Of a stretch of DNA of 27,659 nucleotides, positions 19,206 through 27,514 are shown in pieces. This DNA is from a virus. Numbering within the stretch: the first letter of the stretch is position 1; each line of letters begins with the position of its first letter. The stretch spans positions 1-27,659 of IMG/VR virus record IMGVR_UViG_3300009512_000055; one strand, given 5' to 3'. Below the pieces are notes generated by a model that saw only the letters and a program-made list of their open reading frames with translations, was not told the DNA's origin and made no database searches. A program made the position numbers and the translations under genes.

Positions 19206-21185
19206 ATGGCTAAAACATACGTAGTTAAATTAGAGATAGACGGGGTTAGTGAGTCAATCACCAGCATAAACCAGCTAGAGGGAGCAGTATCAGAATTAGA
19301 ATCTCAGCTAAAAAGTGCTGACTTAGGAAGTGCTGAATTTAAGAAACTAAGTAAGGAGCTAGGTAATGCTAAGAAAGAGCTTAATGTATTCCAGAGAGAT
19401 ATAGATGCACTAGATCCAACAGCCAAAGCTGAGCAGTTTGTAAAGTTTGGAGAGGGAATAGCTGGAGGATTTGCCATAGCTACTGGAGCAGCAGCCTTAT
19501 TAGGTCTAGAAAATGAAACTTTAGAAAAGACAATGGTACAAGCTCAAGGAGCTATTGCCATAGCTGTAGGGTTTAGGTCTTTGGCAGAAAGTAAACTAAT
19601 AGAAACTATAGGCAAGTCAATTATAGCGGACAAAGCTAGAGCCGTAGCTACTGGAGTAAGTGCTTTTGTTACTGGAGCAGCTACTAAAGGAGTTAAATTG
19701 TTTAGACTAGCTCTGGCATCTACTGGAATTGGAGCTATAGTAGTGGCTATAGGATTATTAGTGGCTTATTGGGATGATATAAAAGGTCTGGTTAGTGGTG
19801 TAACTGGAGAGCAAAAGAAATTAAACGAAGAGGCTGAGGAGAATTTAAGAATACAAAAGGAGGCTTTGGAGGCTATATCTGCACAAGAGAACTCTTTAAA
19901 GTTACAAGGTAAAACTGACCGAGAAATACGTGATTTAAAGATACAGCAGACAAATGAAATAATAACAGCTACTGAATTGCAGCTTGAGCAAATGGAGTTA
20001 ACCAAAAAAGCTCAAATAGAAGCAGCTAAAAGAAATACAGATATAGCTCAAGGTATTATAGCTTTTATGACTATCCCAATCACCAGTCTTTTGGTGGCTG
20101 TGGATGCTTTGACTTATGGATTAAGTTTAACTGGAATTTTAGATGAGGGAACTAGTCTAGCTGATGATTTTACTGGAGGTGCAGCAGACCTACTATTTGA
20201 TGCGGAAGGTATTGAAACAAAAGCAGATGAAGCTATAAAAACAACTTTAGCGCAGCTCACAAAACTTAAAAATTCCAGAGATGGATTTCTTCTTCAAACT
20301 AAATCAGAGGATGAAGCAAGAGCGCAAGAACTAAAAGATAAGACAGCAGCAGATACAAAAACGGCAACAGACCAAGCAGATACAGATTTAGAAGCTACAC
20401 TAAAAAGACAAGCTGACGAATGGCAGCAGATCCAGGATCTAACTAATGAACTAGCGTTAATGGCCATAGAGTCAGATTATGAAAGAGCGCAAGAGCAATT
20501 AATACAGCAAGAAATAGCAGACCTAAACGCTATTAACGGAGCAGAAAACTTCTTTGCTCAAAAGCTACTTATAGAAGAGAAATATACAAAGCTGAGTAAT
20601 GATTTATTAAAGGATAAATTAAAGAAAGAGAAAGAGATAGAGGATGAGGCCAAAGCATACAAAGAAAAGGAGCTAAAGGAGGGAATAGATAATCTTCAAA
20701 ATATACTATCTGTAGGAGGTAAGAATATGCAGAAAGTAGGTAAGGCTTTAGCTATAGCTGATGTAGTAAGAACTTCTGTTAAATCTGTTTCTGAACAAGT
20801 ATCTAGTCTAGGTGTGGCTAATGCCAAATCTGTAGCAGCATCTCCATTAACTGGTGGAATGCCTTTTGTAGCCTTTAACACTTTAAAAGCTGGTCTATCT
20901 ATAGGCTCTACTTTAGCGAGTGCTGCTAAAAGTATTCAAGCCATTAAAGGAGATTCTACATCTGTTCCAAGTTCATCTGGAGCTGGAGGTGGAGGTGGTG
21001 GAGGAGGAGGAGCGCCAAACTTAGGAACTCCAGAGGAAACAGCTAACATAGACTTTAGCTTCTTAGGAGATGGTGATGTTTCAGAAGTAGGACAGACAGC
21101 TCCAGTTCAAGCCTATGTAATTGGCTCAGATGTGACCAGCTCACAAGAGGCCAGTCAAGTAATAAAGGACCAATCAACACTATAA
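19206..21185 (+). CDS. Tail tape measure protein
   Basis: 659 residues. The N-terminal 70 residues are coiled coil (SINQLEGAVSELESQLKSAD). A Gly/Ala-rich hydrophobic region follows, with a likely membrane-crossing segment at 171-189 (ASTGIGAIVVAIGLLVAYW) and another near residues 283-312. Long charged helices occupy the middle, and a glycine run near residues 597-605 precedes the end QAYVIGSDVTSSQEASQVIK. This end pattern is typical of Bacteroidota phage tape measures. It sets tail length and crosses the inner membrane during DNA entry. By the usual 0.15 nm per residue the tail would be about 100 nm. It follows the baseplate gene instead of preceding it, which is unusual. Confidence 0.8.
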   Translation: MAKTYVVKLEIDGVSESITSINQLEGAVSELESQLKSADLGSAEFKKLSKELGNAKKELNVFQRDIDALDPTAKAEQFVKFGEGIAGGFAIATGAAALLGLENETLEKTMVQAQGAIAIAVGFRSLAESKLIETIGKSIIADKARAVATGVSAFVTGAATKGVKLFRLALASTGIGAIVVAIGLLVAYWDDIKGLVSGVTGEQKKLNEEAEENLRIQKEALEAISAQENSLKLQGKTDREIRDLKIQQTNEIITATELQLEQMELTKKAQIEAAKRNTDIAQGIIAFMTIPITSLLVAVDALTYGLSLTGILDEGTSLADDFTGGAADLLFDAEGIETKADEAIKTTLAQLTKLKNSRDGFLLQTKSEDEARAQELKDKTAADTKTATDQADTDLEATLKRQADEWQQIQDLTNELALMAIESDYERAQEQLIQQEIADLNAINGAENFFAQKLLIEEKYTKLSNDLLKDKLKKEKEIEDEAKAYKEKELKEGIDNLQNILSVGGKNMQKVGKALAIADVVRTSVKSVSEQVSSLGVANAKSVAASPLTGGMPFVAFNTLKAGLSIGSTLASAAKSIQAIKGDSTSVPSSSGAGGGGGGGGGAPNLGTPEETANIDFSFLGDGDVSEVGQTAPVQAYVIGSDVTSSQEASQVIKDQSTL

Positions 21186-21209
21186 AATAATAAATTTAAA
21201 ATTAGAACA

Positions 21210-22028
21210 ATGACTGAAATTGTAGAGTTAATTATTGATGAGGAAGAGAATGAGTTCGGAGTAGATGCTATCAGCTTAGTATCAGAACCAGCCATACAAG
21301 AGAACTTCCTAGCCTTTAAAAACCAAGAAAAAAGCAAATTTACTTTTGCTGTAGCTGACAAGGAAAGGAGAATACTTATAGGACCAGCCTTAATTCCTAA
21401 TAAACAGATATTCCGCTATGACCAGGAAACTGGAAAGGAGTACTATGTTTGGTTTTCTAAAGATACAGTAAGGAAAGCCTCACAGCTCTTTTTACAGAAT
21501 GACAAGCAGCATAACCATACACTAGAACATGATAAGAATATTGATGGCTTAACTGTAGTAGAGTCCTGGATCAAGGATTCACCTATAGACAAATCTGAGG
21601 CTTTTGGTTTTAAAGTACCAGTAGGATCTTGGATGGTGGCCATTAAAGTTAATGATGATGCTATCTGGAAAGAGCAAGTTAAAAGCGGAAAGACTAAAGG
21701 CTTTAGTATAGAGGGATTCTTTGTAAACGCTATGGAGTATAAAAAGCAGAAAAATAAGAAGAAGAAAAAGAAGTATGACAAAGCTCCTAGAAAGATGTCA
21801 GCAGATACTGAGATTAATTTGGATGAGGTTTATTTTGACCATGAGTATAATTTTAGTGAGGAGCAGATGAAAGAGCTACATGAGAACGGAGTTTTGTATG
21901 CTACTCAGACAGATGAGGATGGTACTAAAATGACTATTAAATTCACTTATAGTCTAGGTGAGATTAGAGATGAGGATGAAGAAGAAAGGCTATGTGAGCA
22001 GATTAAAAATATCATTATAGAAAAATAA
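21210..22028 (+). CDS. XkdF-type prohead protease
   Basis: 272 residues. The pattern RRILIGPALIPNKQIFRYDQ, FSKDTVRKASQLFL, HNHTLEHD (H101-H107), VVESWIKDSPIDKS, GFKVPVGSWMVAIKV and GFSIEGFF (S166) is the XkdF group of head maturation serine proteases. Family knowledge: it cuts scaffold and the capsid N-terminus during head maturation. The C-terminus after a lysine-rich stretch (KKQKNKKKKKKYDK, about 178-191) is acidic and may be a packaging tail. It is separated from the scaffold gene by 237 non-coding bases. Confidence 0.8.
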   Translation: MTEIVELIIDEEENEFGVDAISLVSEPAIQENFLAFKNQEKSKFTFAVADKERRILIGPALIPNKQIFRYDQETGKEYYVWFSKDTVRKASQLFLQNDKQHNHTLEHDKNIDGLTVVESWIKDSPIDKSEAFGFKVPVGSWMVAIKVNDDAIWKEQVKSGKTKGFSIEGFFVNAMEYKKQKNKKKKKKYDKAPRKMSADTEINLDEVYFDHEYNFSEEQMKELHENGVLYATQTDEDGTKMTIKFTYSLGEIRDEDEEERLCEQIKNIIIEK

Positions 22029-22265
22029 ACGGTTAAAAGTTTGGTTTTGTGAGAAACTGTTTTAAGGCCTCTATTGTGCGTTTTAAGGCATTATCTACTC
22101 TCTGTGGTATGCTATATTGTCTTTTTAGAGATAATCTAATTACATAAAAGTCAGTAGGTTACAGAGGTCTTTTTTACTTAGTCAAAACAGCTAAAAGGGA
22201 ACAGAATAGTTTTTTCACTACTATTTAATAACGAAAAGAGTAAATTAATTAATTCATTTTAAAAA
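22029..22265 (+). promoter_or_regulatory. Non-coding control region before the capsid genes
   Basis: 237 bases with no credible ORF in a genome where most genes touch. Two perfect copies of GTTTTAAGGC (22059-22068 and 22080-22089) start exactly 21 bases apart, two helical turns, which suits an operator. TATATTGT (22113-22120) is a degenerate -7 box 24 bases downstream of the second copy. AGGCCTCT (22065-22072) can pair with AGAGGTCT (22163-22170), followed by six T, but the 90-base loop makes a terminator doubtful. The repeats are seen; promoter activity is inference. Confidence 0.45.
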
Positions 22266-22793
22266 ATGTCAATAACAAAACTAGGAAAGATTAAAGCTCT
22301 GCTCGGAATGGAGGTAGCTTTAATGGCTGAGGCCAATTTAAAAGATGGAACGCTAATAGGCACAGATGCTGAAGAGTGGACAGTAGGTGTTTTAGCCTAT
22401 GTAGTAACTGAGGAAGGAGATAAGATGCCTTTACCAACTGGAGAGTTCGAGCTTGAGGATGGTAGAGTTATGGTTATTGAAGATGGTCAAGTGACTGAAA
22501 TCAGAGATGCCGAAGTGATTGAGGAGGAAGTAATAGAGGAGGAAGCTATAGAGGCTTCTGTATCTAAAAAAGAGCTTATCGCAGTTCTTGAGGAGTTGAG
22601 TAAAGACTTCGATTTAAAAATGGAGAATTTAGCGAAAGAGCTTTCTGGATCTTTAAAGAACTTTTCAGCAGCTAACCCAGTTCACAAAAAAAGTATTAAT
22701 CAAGTGCAAAAAGTAGAATTTGCTAAACCTTTAGCTGAGATGAACGCAGCAGAGAGAGCAATGTCTATCTTTTCCAAATCTTCAAAAAACTAA
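22266..22793 (+). CDS. Capsid scaffold-like protein
   Basis: 175 residues, very acidic. The first 80 residues have the pattern DGTLIGTDAEEWTVGVLAYV, EEGDKMPLPTGEFELEDGR, and VMVIEDGQVTEI that I know from proteins encoded just before capsid genes in Bacteroidota phages. An acidic linker with EEEVIEEEAIE and a coiled coil (SKKELIAVLEELSKDFDLKM) follow, then a basic end. This is the usual composition of a scaffold that guides capsid assembly and is removed by the protease. The capsid gene starts four bases after its stop. Confidence 0.65.
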   Translation: MSITKLGKIKALLGMEVALMAEANLKDGTLIGTDAEEWTVGVLAYVVTEEGDKMPLPTGEFELEDGRVMVIEDGQVTEIRDAEVIEEEVIEEEAIEASVSKKELIAVLEELSKDFDLKMENLAKELSGSLKNFSAANPVHKKSINQVQKVEFAKPLAEMNAAERAMSIFSKSSKN

Positions 22794-22797
22794 AAAA

Positions 22798-23739
22798 ATG
22801 TCTAAAAAGTATAATTTCGGAGAATCTATCACCAGCTCTTACGAAGGTGAATTAGCTCAAGCCTATATCTCAGCAGCTCTTCTAAGTGGTAAAACACTTT
22901 CAGAAGGTCTGATCCAGATAAAAGAAAATGTAAAGTATAAAGGAGTTTTAAAAACTCTATCATCTACTGGATTAATTACAGCACAAGCGTGTGATTTTCT
23001 AGATGCTGGTACTGTTACTTTAGCAGAAAGAGTAATTGAGCCTCAGAACCTACAAGTAAACCTTGAGCTTTGTAAGCAGCCTTTCAGAGAAGATTGGGAA
23101 GCAATGCAAACTGGAGGTTTGAGAGTAGATGCAGTTCTTCCTCCAAACTTTGAAACTTACCTTTTACTACACGTAGCTGGAAAGATTGGACAAGATGTCG
23201 AGAATAACATTTGGCAAGGAGATAAAACTGGAGCTGGAACTTTTGCTAGTTTCGATGGTTTATTTACTCAGTCACAAGTTGGAACTTTTGTACCAGCAGC
23301 TCAGAAAATAGTTAACGCTAAAGACCCAATGCTTACAGCAGATATTATTGATGTCTTAGAATTAATAAAAGCTCAAATACCTACTCAGTTATTGTTTCAT
23401 CCAGACCTTAGACTTTATGTAAGTCCAGGAGTGGCAATGACATACATTAACGCTTTAGGAGCGCAAAACTATCAGTTTGAATCTTATGTCGGAGTTAAGC
23501 CATTAAATTATGATGGAATCCAGATTGAGGTGGCTAATGGTATGGCTAATGATGAATTAATGTTATCTCTAAACACAAACTTCTTCTTTGGAACTAACCT
23601 TAGGGGTGACATGAACGAAGCGAAAGTTTTAGACATGAGTAACTTGGACGGTTCAGATAATGTAAGAGTAGTGTACAGATTTACGGGTGGAACTCAGATA
23701 GCTATTGGTGAGGATGTAGTAACCTACAAGAAATCATAA
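22798..23739 (+). CDS. Major capsid protein, HK97 fold
   Basis: 313 residues, no N-terminal delta domain beyond about 30 residues. LNVQLELC-like strand (LQVNLELCKQPFREDWEAMQTG), the long helix region ETYLLLHVAGKIGQDVENNI followed by WQGDKTGAGTFASFDGLFTQ, and the end RVVYRFTGGTQIAIGEDVV fit HK97-fold capsid proteins. It lies between scaffold and tail tube genes. Codons here are less AGA-heavy and more uniform than in early genes, which suits high expression. Confidence 0.82.
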   Translation: MSKKYNFGESITSSYEGELAQAYISAALLSGKTLSEGLIQIKENVKYKGVLKTLSSTGLITAQACDFLDAGTVTLAERVIEPQNLQVNLELCKQPFREDWEAMQTGGLRVDAVLPPNFETYLLLHVAGKIGQDVENNIWQGDKTGAGTFASFDGLFTQSQVGTFVPAAQKIVNAKDPMLTADIIDVLELIKAQIPTQLLFHPDLRLYVSPGVAMTYINALGAQNYQFESYVGVKPLNYDGIQIEVANGMANDELMLSLNTNFFFGTNLRGDMNEAKVLDMSNLDGSDNVRVVYRFTGGTQIAIGEDVVTYKKS

Positions 23740-23764
23740 TTATTAACCTTTAAATTTAGAAGAT

Positions 23765-24307
23765 ATGCCTTGTACATTATCAAGCGGAAGATTACTTCAA
23801 TGTAAAGACAAAATAGGAGGGATTAAAACGGTATTTTTAGCGAAGCATATTGACTTTACTACTGGTATTACTACAGATGCTGCGGAGGAAATAATCACTT
23901 TGCCAACAGCCACTATCTACAGATATGAGTTATCTCAAGGAGTAGGTGATTTTATTGAAACCATAACAAGCTCAGTAGAGAATGGAACGGTTTTCTGGGA
24001 GCAAGCGGTTAATATCTCTTTAATGCAATTAACAGCAGCAGATAGATTGGAGCTTCAAAATGTAGCTCAGACTAGATTAGCTTTGTTTGTCTTGGATAAT
24101 AACGATAATATCTGGATGGTAGGACAGTATGATTCGGCTGAGTTAACTGCTGGAACAGCGGCTACTGGAACAGCTAAAGGAGATGCTAATGGATACACTT
24201 TAACTTTCACAGCTAGTGAGAAATTACCAGCTAGAAAATTATTACAGTACTCAGCAATACCTTTTGATAATTTTGCAGATATCTCAATTATTGCACCATA
24301 TGCTTAA
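23765..24307 (+). CDS. Major tail tube protein
   Basis: 180 residues. MPCTLSSGRLLQCKDKIGGI is a start I recognise from flavobacterial phage tail tube proteins. It is followed by IYRYELSQGVGDFIETITSS, ENGTVFWEQAVNISLMQLTA, LALFVLDNNDNIWMVGQYDS and GDANGYTLTFTASEKLPARK, the beta-barrel pattern of tube monomers. It would form stacked rings of the tail tube around the tape measure. Its gene follows the capsid gene and precedes a strong terminator, so the two most abundant proteins share one transcript end. Confidence 0.75.
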   Translation: MPCTLSSGRLLQCKDKIGGIKTVFLAKHIDFTTGITTDAAEEIITLPTATIYRYELSQGVGDFIETITSSVENGTVFWEQAVNISLMQLTAADRLELQNVAQTRLALFVLDNNDNIWMVGQYDSAELTAGTAATGTAKGDANGYTLTFTASEKLPARKLLQYSAIPFDNFADISIIAPYA

Positions 24308-24338
24308 TTAGAAAAGCGAGTTTAATTAATATCACTTT

Positions 24339-24378
24339 AAAAGAGGAGCTTTCAATTTGATAGTTCCTCTTTTTTTTT
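24339..24378 (+). terminator. Strong intrinsic terminator after the capsid and tube genes
   Basis: AAAAGAGGAGCT (24339-24350) pairs with AGTTCCTCTTTT (24362-24373) over 12 pairs including one G-T, with an 11-base loop, and runs into nine T (24370-24378). It lies 31 bases after the tube gene stop. The portal group downstream must be made by read-through or from a promoter I cannot see. Confidence 0.85.
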
Positions 24379-24389
24379 AAAATAGAAAG

Positions 24390-24560
24390 ATGCTAAAAGC
24401 CAAAGTAGATAATGTTACCCTTTATGGAAAACTAGTAGATTTAAAGAACGCTTCACAAAGCACTTTAAAAACGGTTAAGAGGCTTTGTCCAAACTTAATA
24501 GGTGAGGTTAAAAAGAAACAGCCTAAAGTAGTAACAGAGGACAAATCTGAGGAGGTATAA
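24390..24560 (+). CDS. Small structural-block protein, unknown
   Basis: 56 residues (MLKAKVDNVTLYGKLVDLKN, then a basic stretch TLKTVKRLCPNLIGEVKKKQ and an acidic end). No family recognised. It begins 11 bases after the terminator T-run and shares its last base with the next start (TAATG), so it is coupled to the following gene. Confidence 0.55.
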   Translation: MLKAKVDNVTLYGKLVDLKNASQSTLKTVKRLCPNLIGEVKKKQPKVVTEDKSEEV

Positions 24561-24988
24561 TGTTACAGCTCCAGCCAAACACTCCAGGCTATCAGACAGT
24601 CAGTTTAACGGTTAACGAAAGACTTAAAAATTGGCCTTTAAAAGCAGATACTTTAGGAGTCATATTTGTGTTAACTGACCAAATGACTCAGAAAGAGTAC
24701 AAGGTGATGTGCGCTAATAGCATAATAACAGCTACAGATAGGTACTGGAACATTTCCATAAACACAGATGGATCAGAGAGTAATATTAATGGAGGAGTGG
24801 CTATTCTAAATGGTGGATATTTCACGTACCTTTGTTATGCTGTGAATAAGCTAAATATAAATTTAGATTTGGCTGATCCAAACTTTTCTCACTTTGTGGA
24901 GAGAGGACTATTATTAGTCGGAGAGGCTCAAGATTACTTTACAGAATATGACCAAACCATTCCAAATTCAGTAGCATACAATGGCTAA
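24560..24988 (+). CDS. Putative structural protein, unknown
   Basis: 142 residues, beta-rich in the first half (LGVIFVLTDQMTQKEYKVMC, ITATDRYWNISINT), then GGVAILNGGYFTYLCYAVNK and DPNFSHFVERGLLLVGEAQD. I associate this kind of protein with the head-tail region of Bacteroidota phages but cannot name a function. It overlaps the portal gene start by eight bases. Confidence 0.55.
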   Translation: MLQLQPNTPGYQTVSLTVNERLKNWPLKADTLGVIFVLTDQMTQKEYKVMCANSIITATDRYWNISINTDGSESNINGGVAILNGGYFTYLCYAVNKLNINLDLADPNFSHFVERGLLLVGEAQDYFTEYDQTIPNSVAYNG

Positions 24989-26876
24989 AAGAAGAACAAT
25001 AAACAGCAAGACAATTCCTAAACCTACTGAGAACTCAGCAGTACATGGAATAGGTTTATCATCTCACTATGATACGGACTTTACGGAGTCTAGTAGTAGA
25101 GGTGGATGGGTAAACTATGGAGAGGACAATCTCTATCCAGACTTTTTAATAGGATTGGCCAGGAATAGTGCTGTTCATTCAGCTCTTATTAATGGTATTT
25201 CTGATATGATTTATGGTGAGGGATTAACTGCTGCTGATAAGGAGGAGAAACCAGACCAATGGCTGCGTTTAGGTATGTTTTTAGATACTTTGGATGAGGA
25301 TGAGATAAAGAAGTGCATAAAGGACTTAAAAGTCTTTAATGGCTTCTATTTGAATGTTATCTATAGTGTAGACAGAACTACTTTTACAGAGATTTATCAT
25401 GTACCATTCCAAAAGGTGAGAGCTGGAGATAATAATGAGGATGGAGTTACAGATAGTTTCTTTTATTCAGAGGACTGGGCCAACTACAGAAAGAAGGAAA
25501 ACACTCCAATAGAGATAGCAGCCTTTAATCCAGAGAATAAAATGCTTTATCCAAATCAGCTCTTTGCTGTGAAAGGGTATTCAGTAGGAGATAAGACTTA
25601 CCCAAAGCCAGACTATCTAGGAGCTATAAACTACATAGAGCTAGATAAAGAAATAGCTATCTATCATCTGAATAACATAAAAAATGGTTTAGCTCCAAGC
25701 TTTCTCATAAATTTTTCTAATGGGGTTCCAGGAATAGAGAAGAGAAACCAGATAAAGCAAACCATTAAAAAGGAACTAAGCGGAACGGGAAACGCTGGTA
25801 AGTTTGTTATGACCTTTTCAGATGGAAAGGACAGAGCGCCAGATATGACTCCATTTCCTTTAAGTGATGCTGATAAACAATACCAATTTTTAAGTGAAGA
25901 AGTAACTAAAAAAATTATGATTGGCCACAGAGTCACTAGTCCTATGCTCTTTGGAGTAAAGGATAGCTCTGGTTTTGGAAATAACGCAGATGAGCTAAGA
26001 ACTAGCTTTGAATTATTTGAGGCCACAGTAGTCCAGCCTTATCAGCTTATAGTACTAAAGGCTTTAAATAAGCTCTTAGGAGAAGTAGGAATTAATTTAG
26101 ACCTTTATTTTGAGTCTATGAAACCTATCACAATTATTAAAGAGGATGCTCCAATTTTAGAAGAGAATGAAATAAGCTCTCAGCAGAATCTAAGCTCTTG
26201 TTGTGGATCTGATAAAATGAACTTCGGTAAGGAGGTAAAGGATGAATGTAACAAGTACATTCCAAACAAGGAGGAGGAGAATGCTGCTTTAGATTACATG
26301 AAGTCTATAGGTGAGGATAAGGTGGAGTTTGAGAAAGACTGGCTTTTGATTGATGAGGAAGAGGTAGAAGATGAGCCACAAGTGGACAATCACTACAGCA
26401 GAAACTATAGCTTTGCCATACAGAATGATCCAGATAAAAGGTCTTATTTGGATAGCGGATTCTACAGAATAAGATATAAGTATGACGGGCCAGCTCCGAT
26501 TAGAACAAGTAGAAATTTCTGCATAGAGATGATTACTACTTATAAGGCTAATTTATACAGAAGAGAAGATATAACCGCTATGACTAACTCAGTTACAAAT
26601 AAGCCTTTTGGAAGGTATAGCATATTTTTATGGAAAGGCTCTTATAATTGTAGACATAAGTGGAACAGAAGAACATACTTCTTAAGAAGAGTACCTAAAG
26701 GAAAGACTATAACTATACAAGGGAAGGAGTATAAAGGTGGCCAGTTCTTACCAGCGGATATAATGAAGCACTTTAAAATAATTAATCCTAATGGATTTAC
26801 AGATGTTTTAGGAAGGCCTAGCTTTCCTATTGAGAATCCTACAGCCACTAATGTTAACCCTAAAGTATTAAGCTAA
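24981..26876 (+). CDS. Portal protein fused to an MuF-like head morphogenesis domain
   Basis: 631 residues. The first 390 or so are a portal: GGWVNYGEDNLYPDFLIGLA, NGFYLNVIYSVDRTTFTEIY, HVPFQKVRAG, PKPDYLGAINYIELDKEIAI, NGLAPSFLINFSNG and the end VTSPMLFGVKDSSGFGNNAD with a clip/crown helix. A linker of about 100 residues follows, with SSCCGSDKMNFGK and a charged helix. From about residue 495 comes RYKYDGPAPIRTSRNFCIEM and FLWKGSYNCRHKWNRRTYFL, which match the S-R-x-F-C and N-C-R-H-x-W signatures of Mu gpF-type minor head proteins. In most phages these are separate adjacent genes. Confidence 0.75.
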   Translation: MAKRRTINSKTIPKPTENSAVHGIGLSSHYDTDFTESSSRGGWVNYGEDNLYPDFLIGLARNSAVHSALINGISDMIYGEGLTAADKEEKPDQWLRLGMFLDTLDEDEIKKCIKDLKVFNGFYLNVIYSVDRTTFTEIYHVPFQKVRAGDNNEDGVTDSFFYSEDWANYRKKENTPIEIAAFNPENKMLYPNQLFAVKGYSVGDKTYPKPDYLGAINYIELDKEIAIYHLNNIKNGLAPSFLINFSNGVPGIEKRNQIKQTIKKELSGTGNAGKFVMTFSDGKDRAPDMTPFPLSDADKQYQFLSEEVTKKIMIGHRVTSPMLFGVKDSSGFGNNADELRTSFELFEATVVQPYQLIVLKALNKLLGEVGINLDLYFESMKPITIIKEDAPILEENEISSQQNLSSCCGSDKMNFGKEVKDECNKYIPNKEEENAALDYMKSIGEDKVEFEKDWLLIDEEEVEDEPQVDNHYSRNYSFAIQNDPDKRSYLDSGFYRIRYKYDGPAPIRTSRNFCIEMITTYKANLYRREDITAMTNSVTNKPFGRYSIFLWKGSYNCRHKWNRRTYFLRRVPKGKTITIQGKEYKGGQFLPADIMKHFKIINPNGFTDVLGRPSFPIENPTATNVNPKVLS

Positions 26877-26882
26877 GAAATC

Positions 26883-27404
26883 ATGGCATTACCACAAAGC
26901 GTTTTATTTATAGACGAAGATTATATTAAAAGATACAGTACTATTAATGGATCAGTAGATCCTACTTTCTTAGAGCCTAGACTTATTATAGCACAAGATA
27001 AATGGATTCAGCCAATATTAGGAACTAACCTTTATCAGACTATTAAAGCAGCTATCGTAGCAGATAACTTAACTACAGACCAAAAGACTCTTTTACAAGA
27101 CTTCATAATGAGAGCTACTTTACACTGGGCTATCCTGGAGATATTACCTAGTATGCTCTATAAGATTAATAACGGAGCTTTGAGTACATACAGCTCAGAA
27201 GATAGCTCTCCTATTAGTAGAAGTGAGCTGGACAGATTAGTGGAGGAGCAGAGAAATAACGCTCAGTTTTATAGTGAGAGATTAATAGATTATTTATGTG
27301 CTAATAATAGCTTATTTCCAGAGTATAACACAAGAACTTCTAATGACCAAATGTGGCCAATTAAAGGAACAGTTTACTATGAGGGAGGTATGGAGATAGG
27401 ATGA
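26883..27404 (+). CDS. Head-tail connector protein, DUF6712-like
   Basis: 173 residues. The start VLFIDEDYIKRYSTINGSVD, then LIIAQDKWIQPILGTNLYQT, LLQDFIMRATLHWAILEILP and EEQRNNAQFYSERLIDYLCA match a helical connector (adaptor) family that I know as DUF6712 and that also occurs in crAss-like phages. It should bind beneath the portal. It lies six bases after the portal stop, which supports the role. Confidence 0.7.
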   Translation: MALPQSVLFIDEDYIKRYSTINGSVDPTFLEPRLIIAQDKWIQPILGTNLYQTIKAAIVADNLTTDQKTLLQDFIMRATLHWAILEILPSMLYKINNGALSTYSSEDSSPISRSELDRLVEEQRNNAQFYSERLIDYLCANNSLFPEYNTRTSNDQMWPIKGTVYYEGGMEIG

Positions 27405-27514
27405 TTAGTAAAGAGAAGAAAATAGAGAACGAAAAGAAGTTAAGACTATTCTTAAAATTAAACAAAAAAGAGAGCGATGCTGGGAAAAACACTATTTCAA
27501 AAGATTACAAGTAG
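27401..27514 (+). CDS. Small basic protein, unknown
   Basis: 37 residues (MISKEKKIENEKKLRLFLKL and NKKESDAGKNTISKDYK). The ATG overlaps the previous stop (ATGA), which is the usual coupling here, and the 3' end overlaps the holin-like ORF by 38 bases. It is strongly basic and probably helical at its start. No function can be assigned. Confidence 0.45.
   Translation: MISKEKKIENEKKLRLFLKLNKKESDAGKNTISKDYK

Noticed and set aside
22065-22175. Terminator formed by AGGCCTCT and AGAGGTCT plus six T
   Set aside because: The 90-base loop makes formation during transcription unlikely; kept only as part of the control region description.
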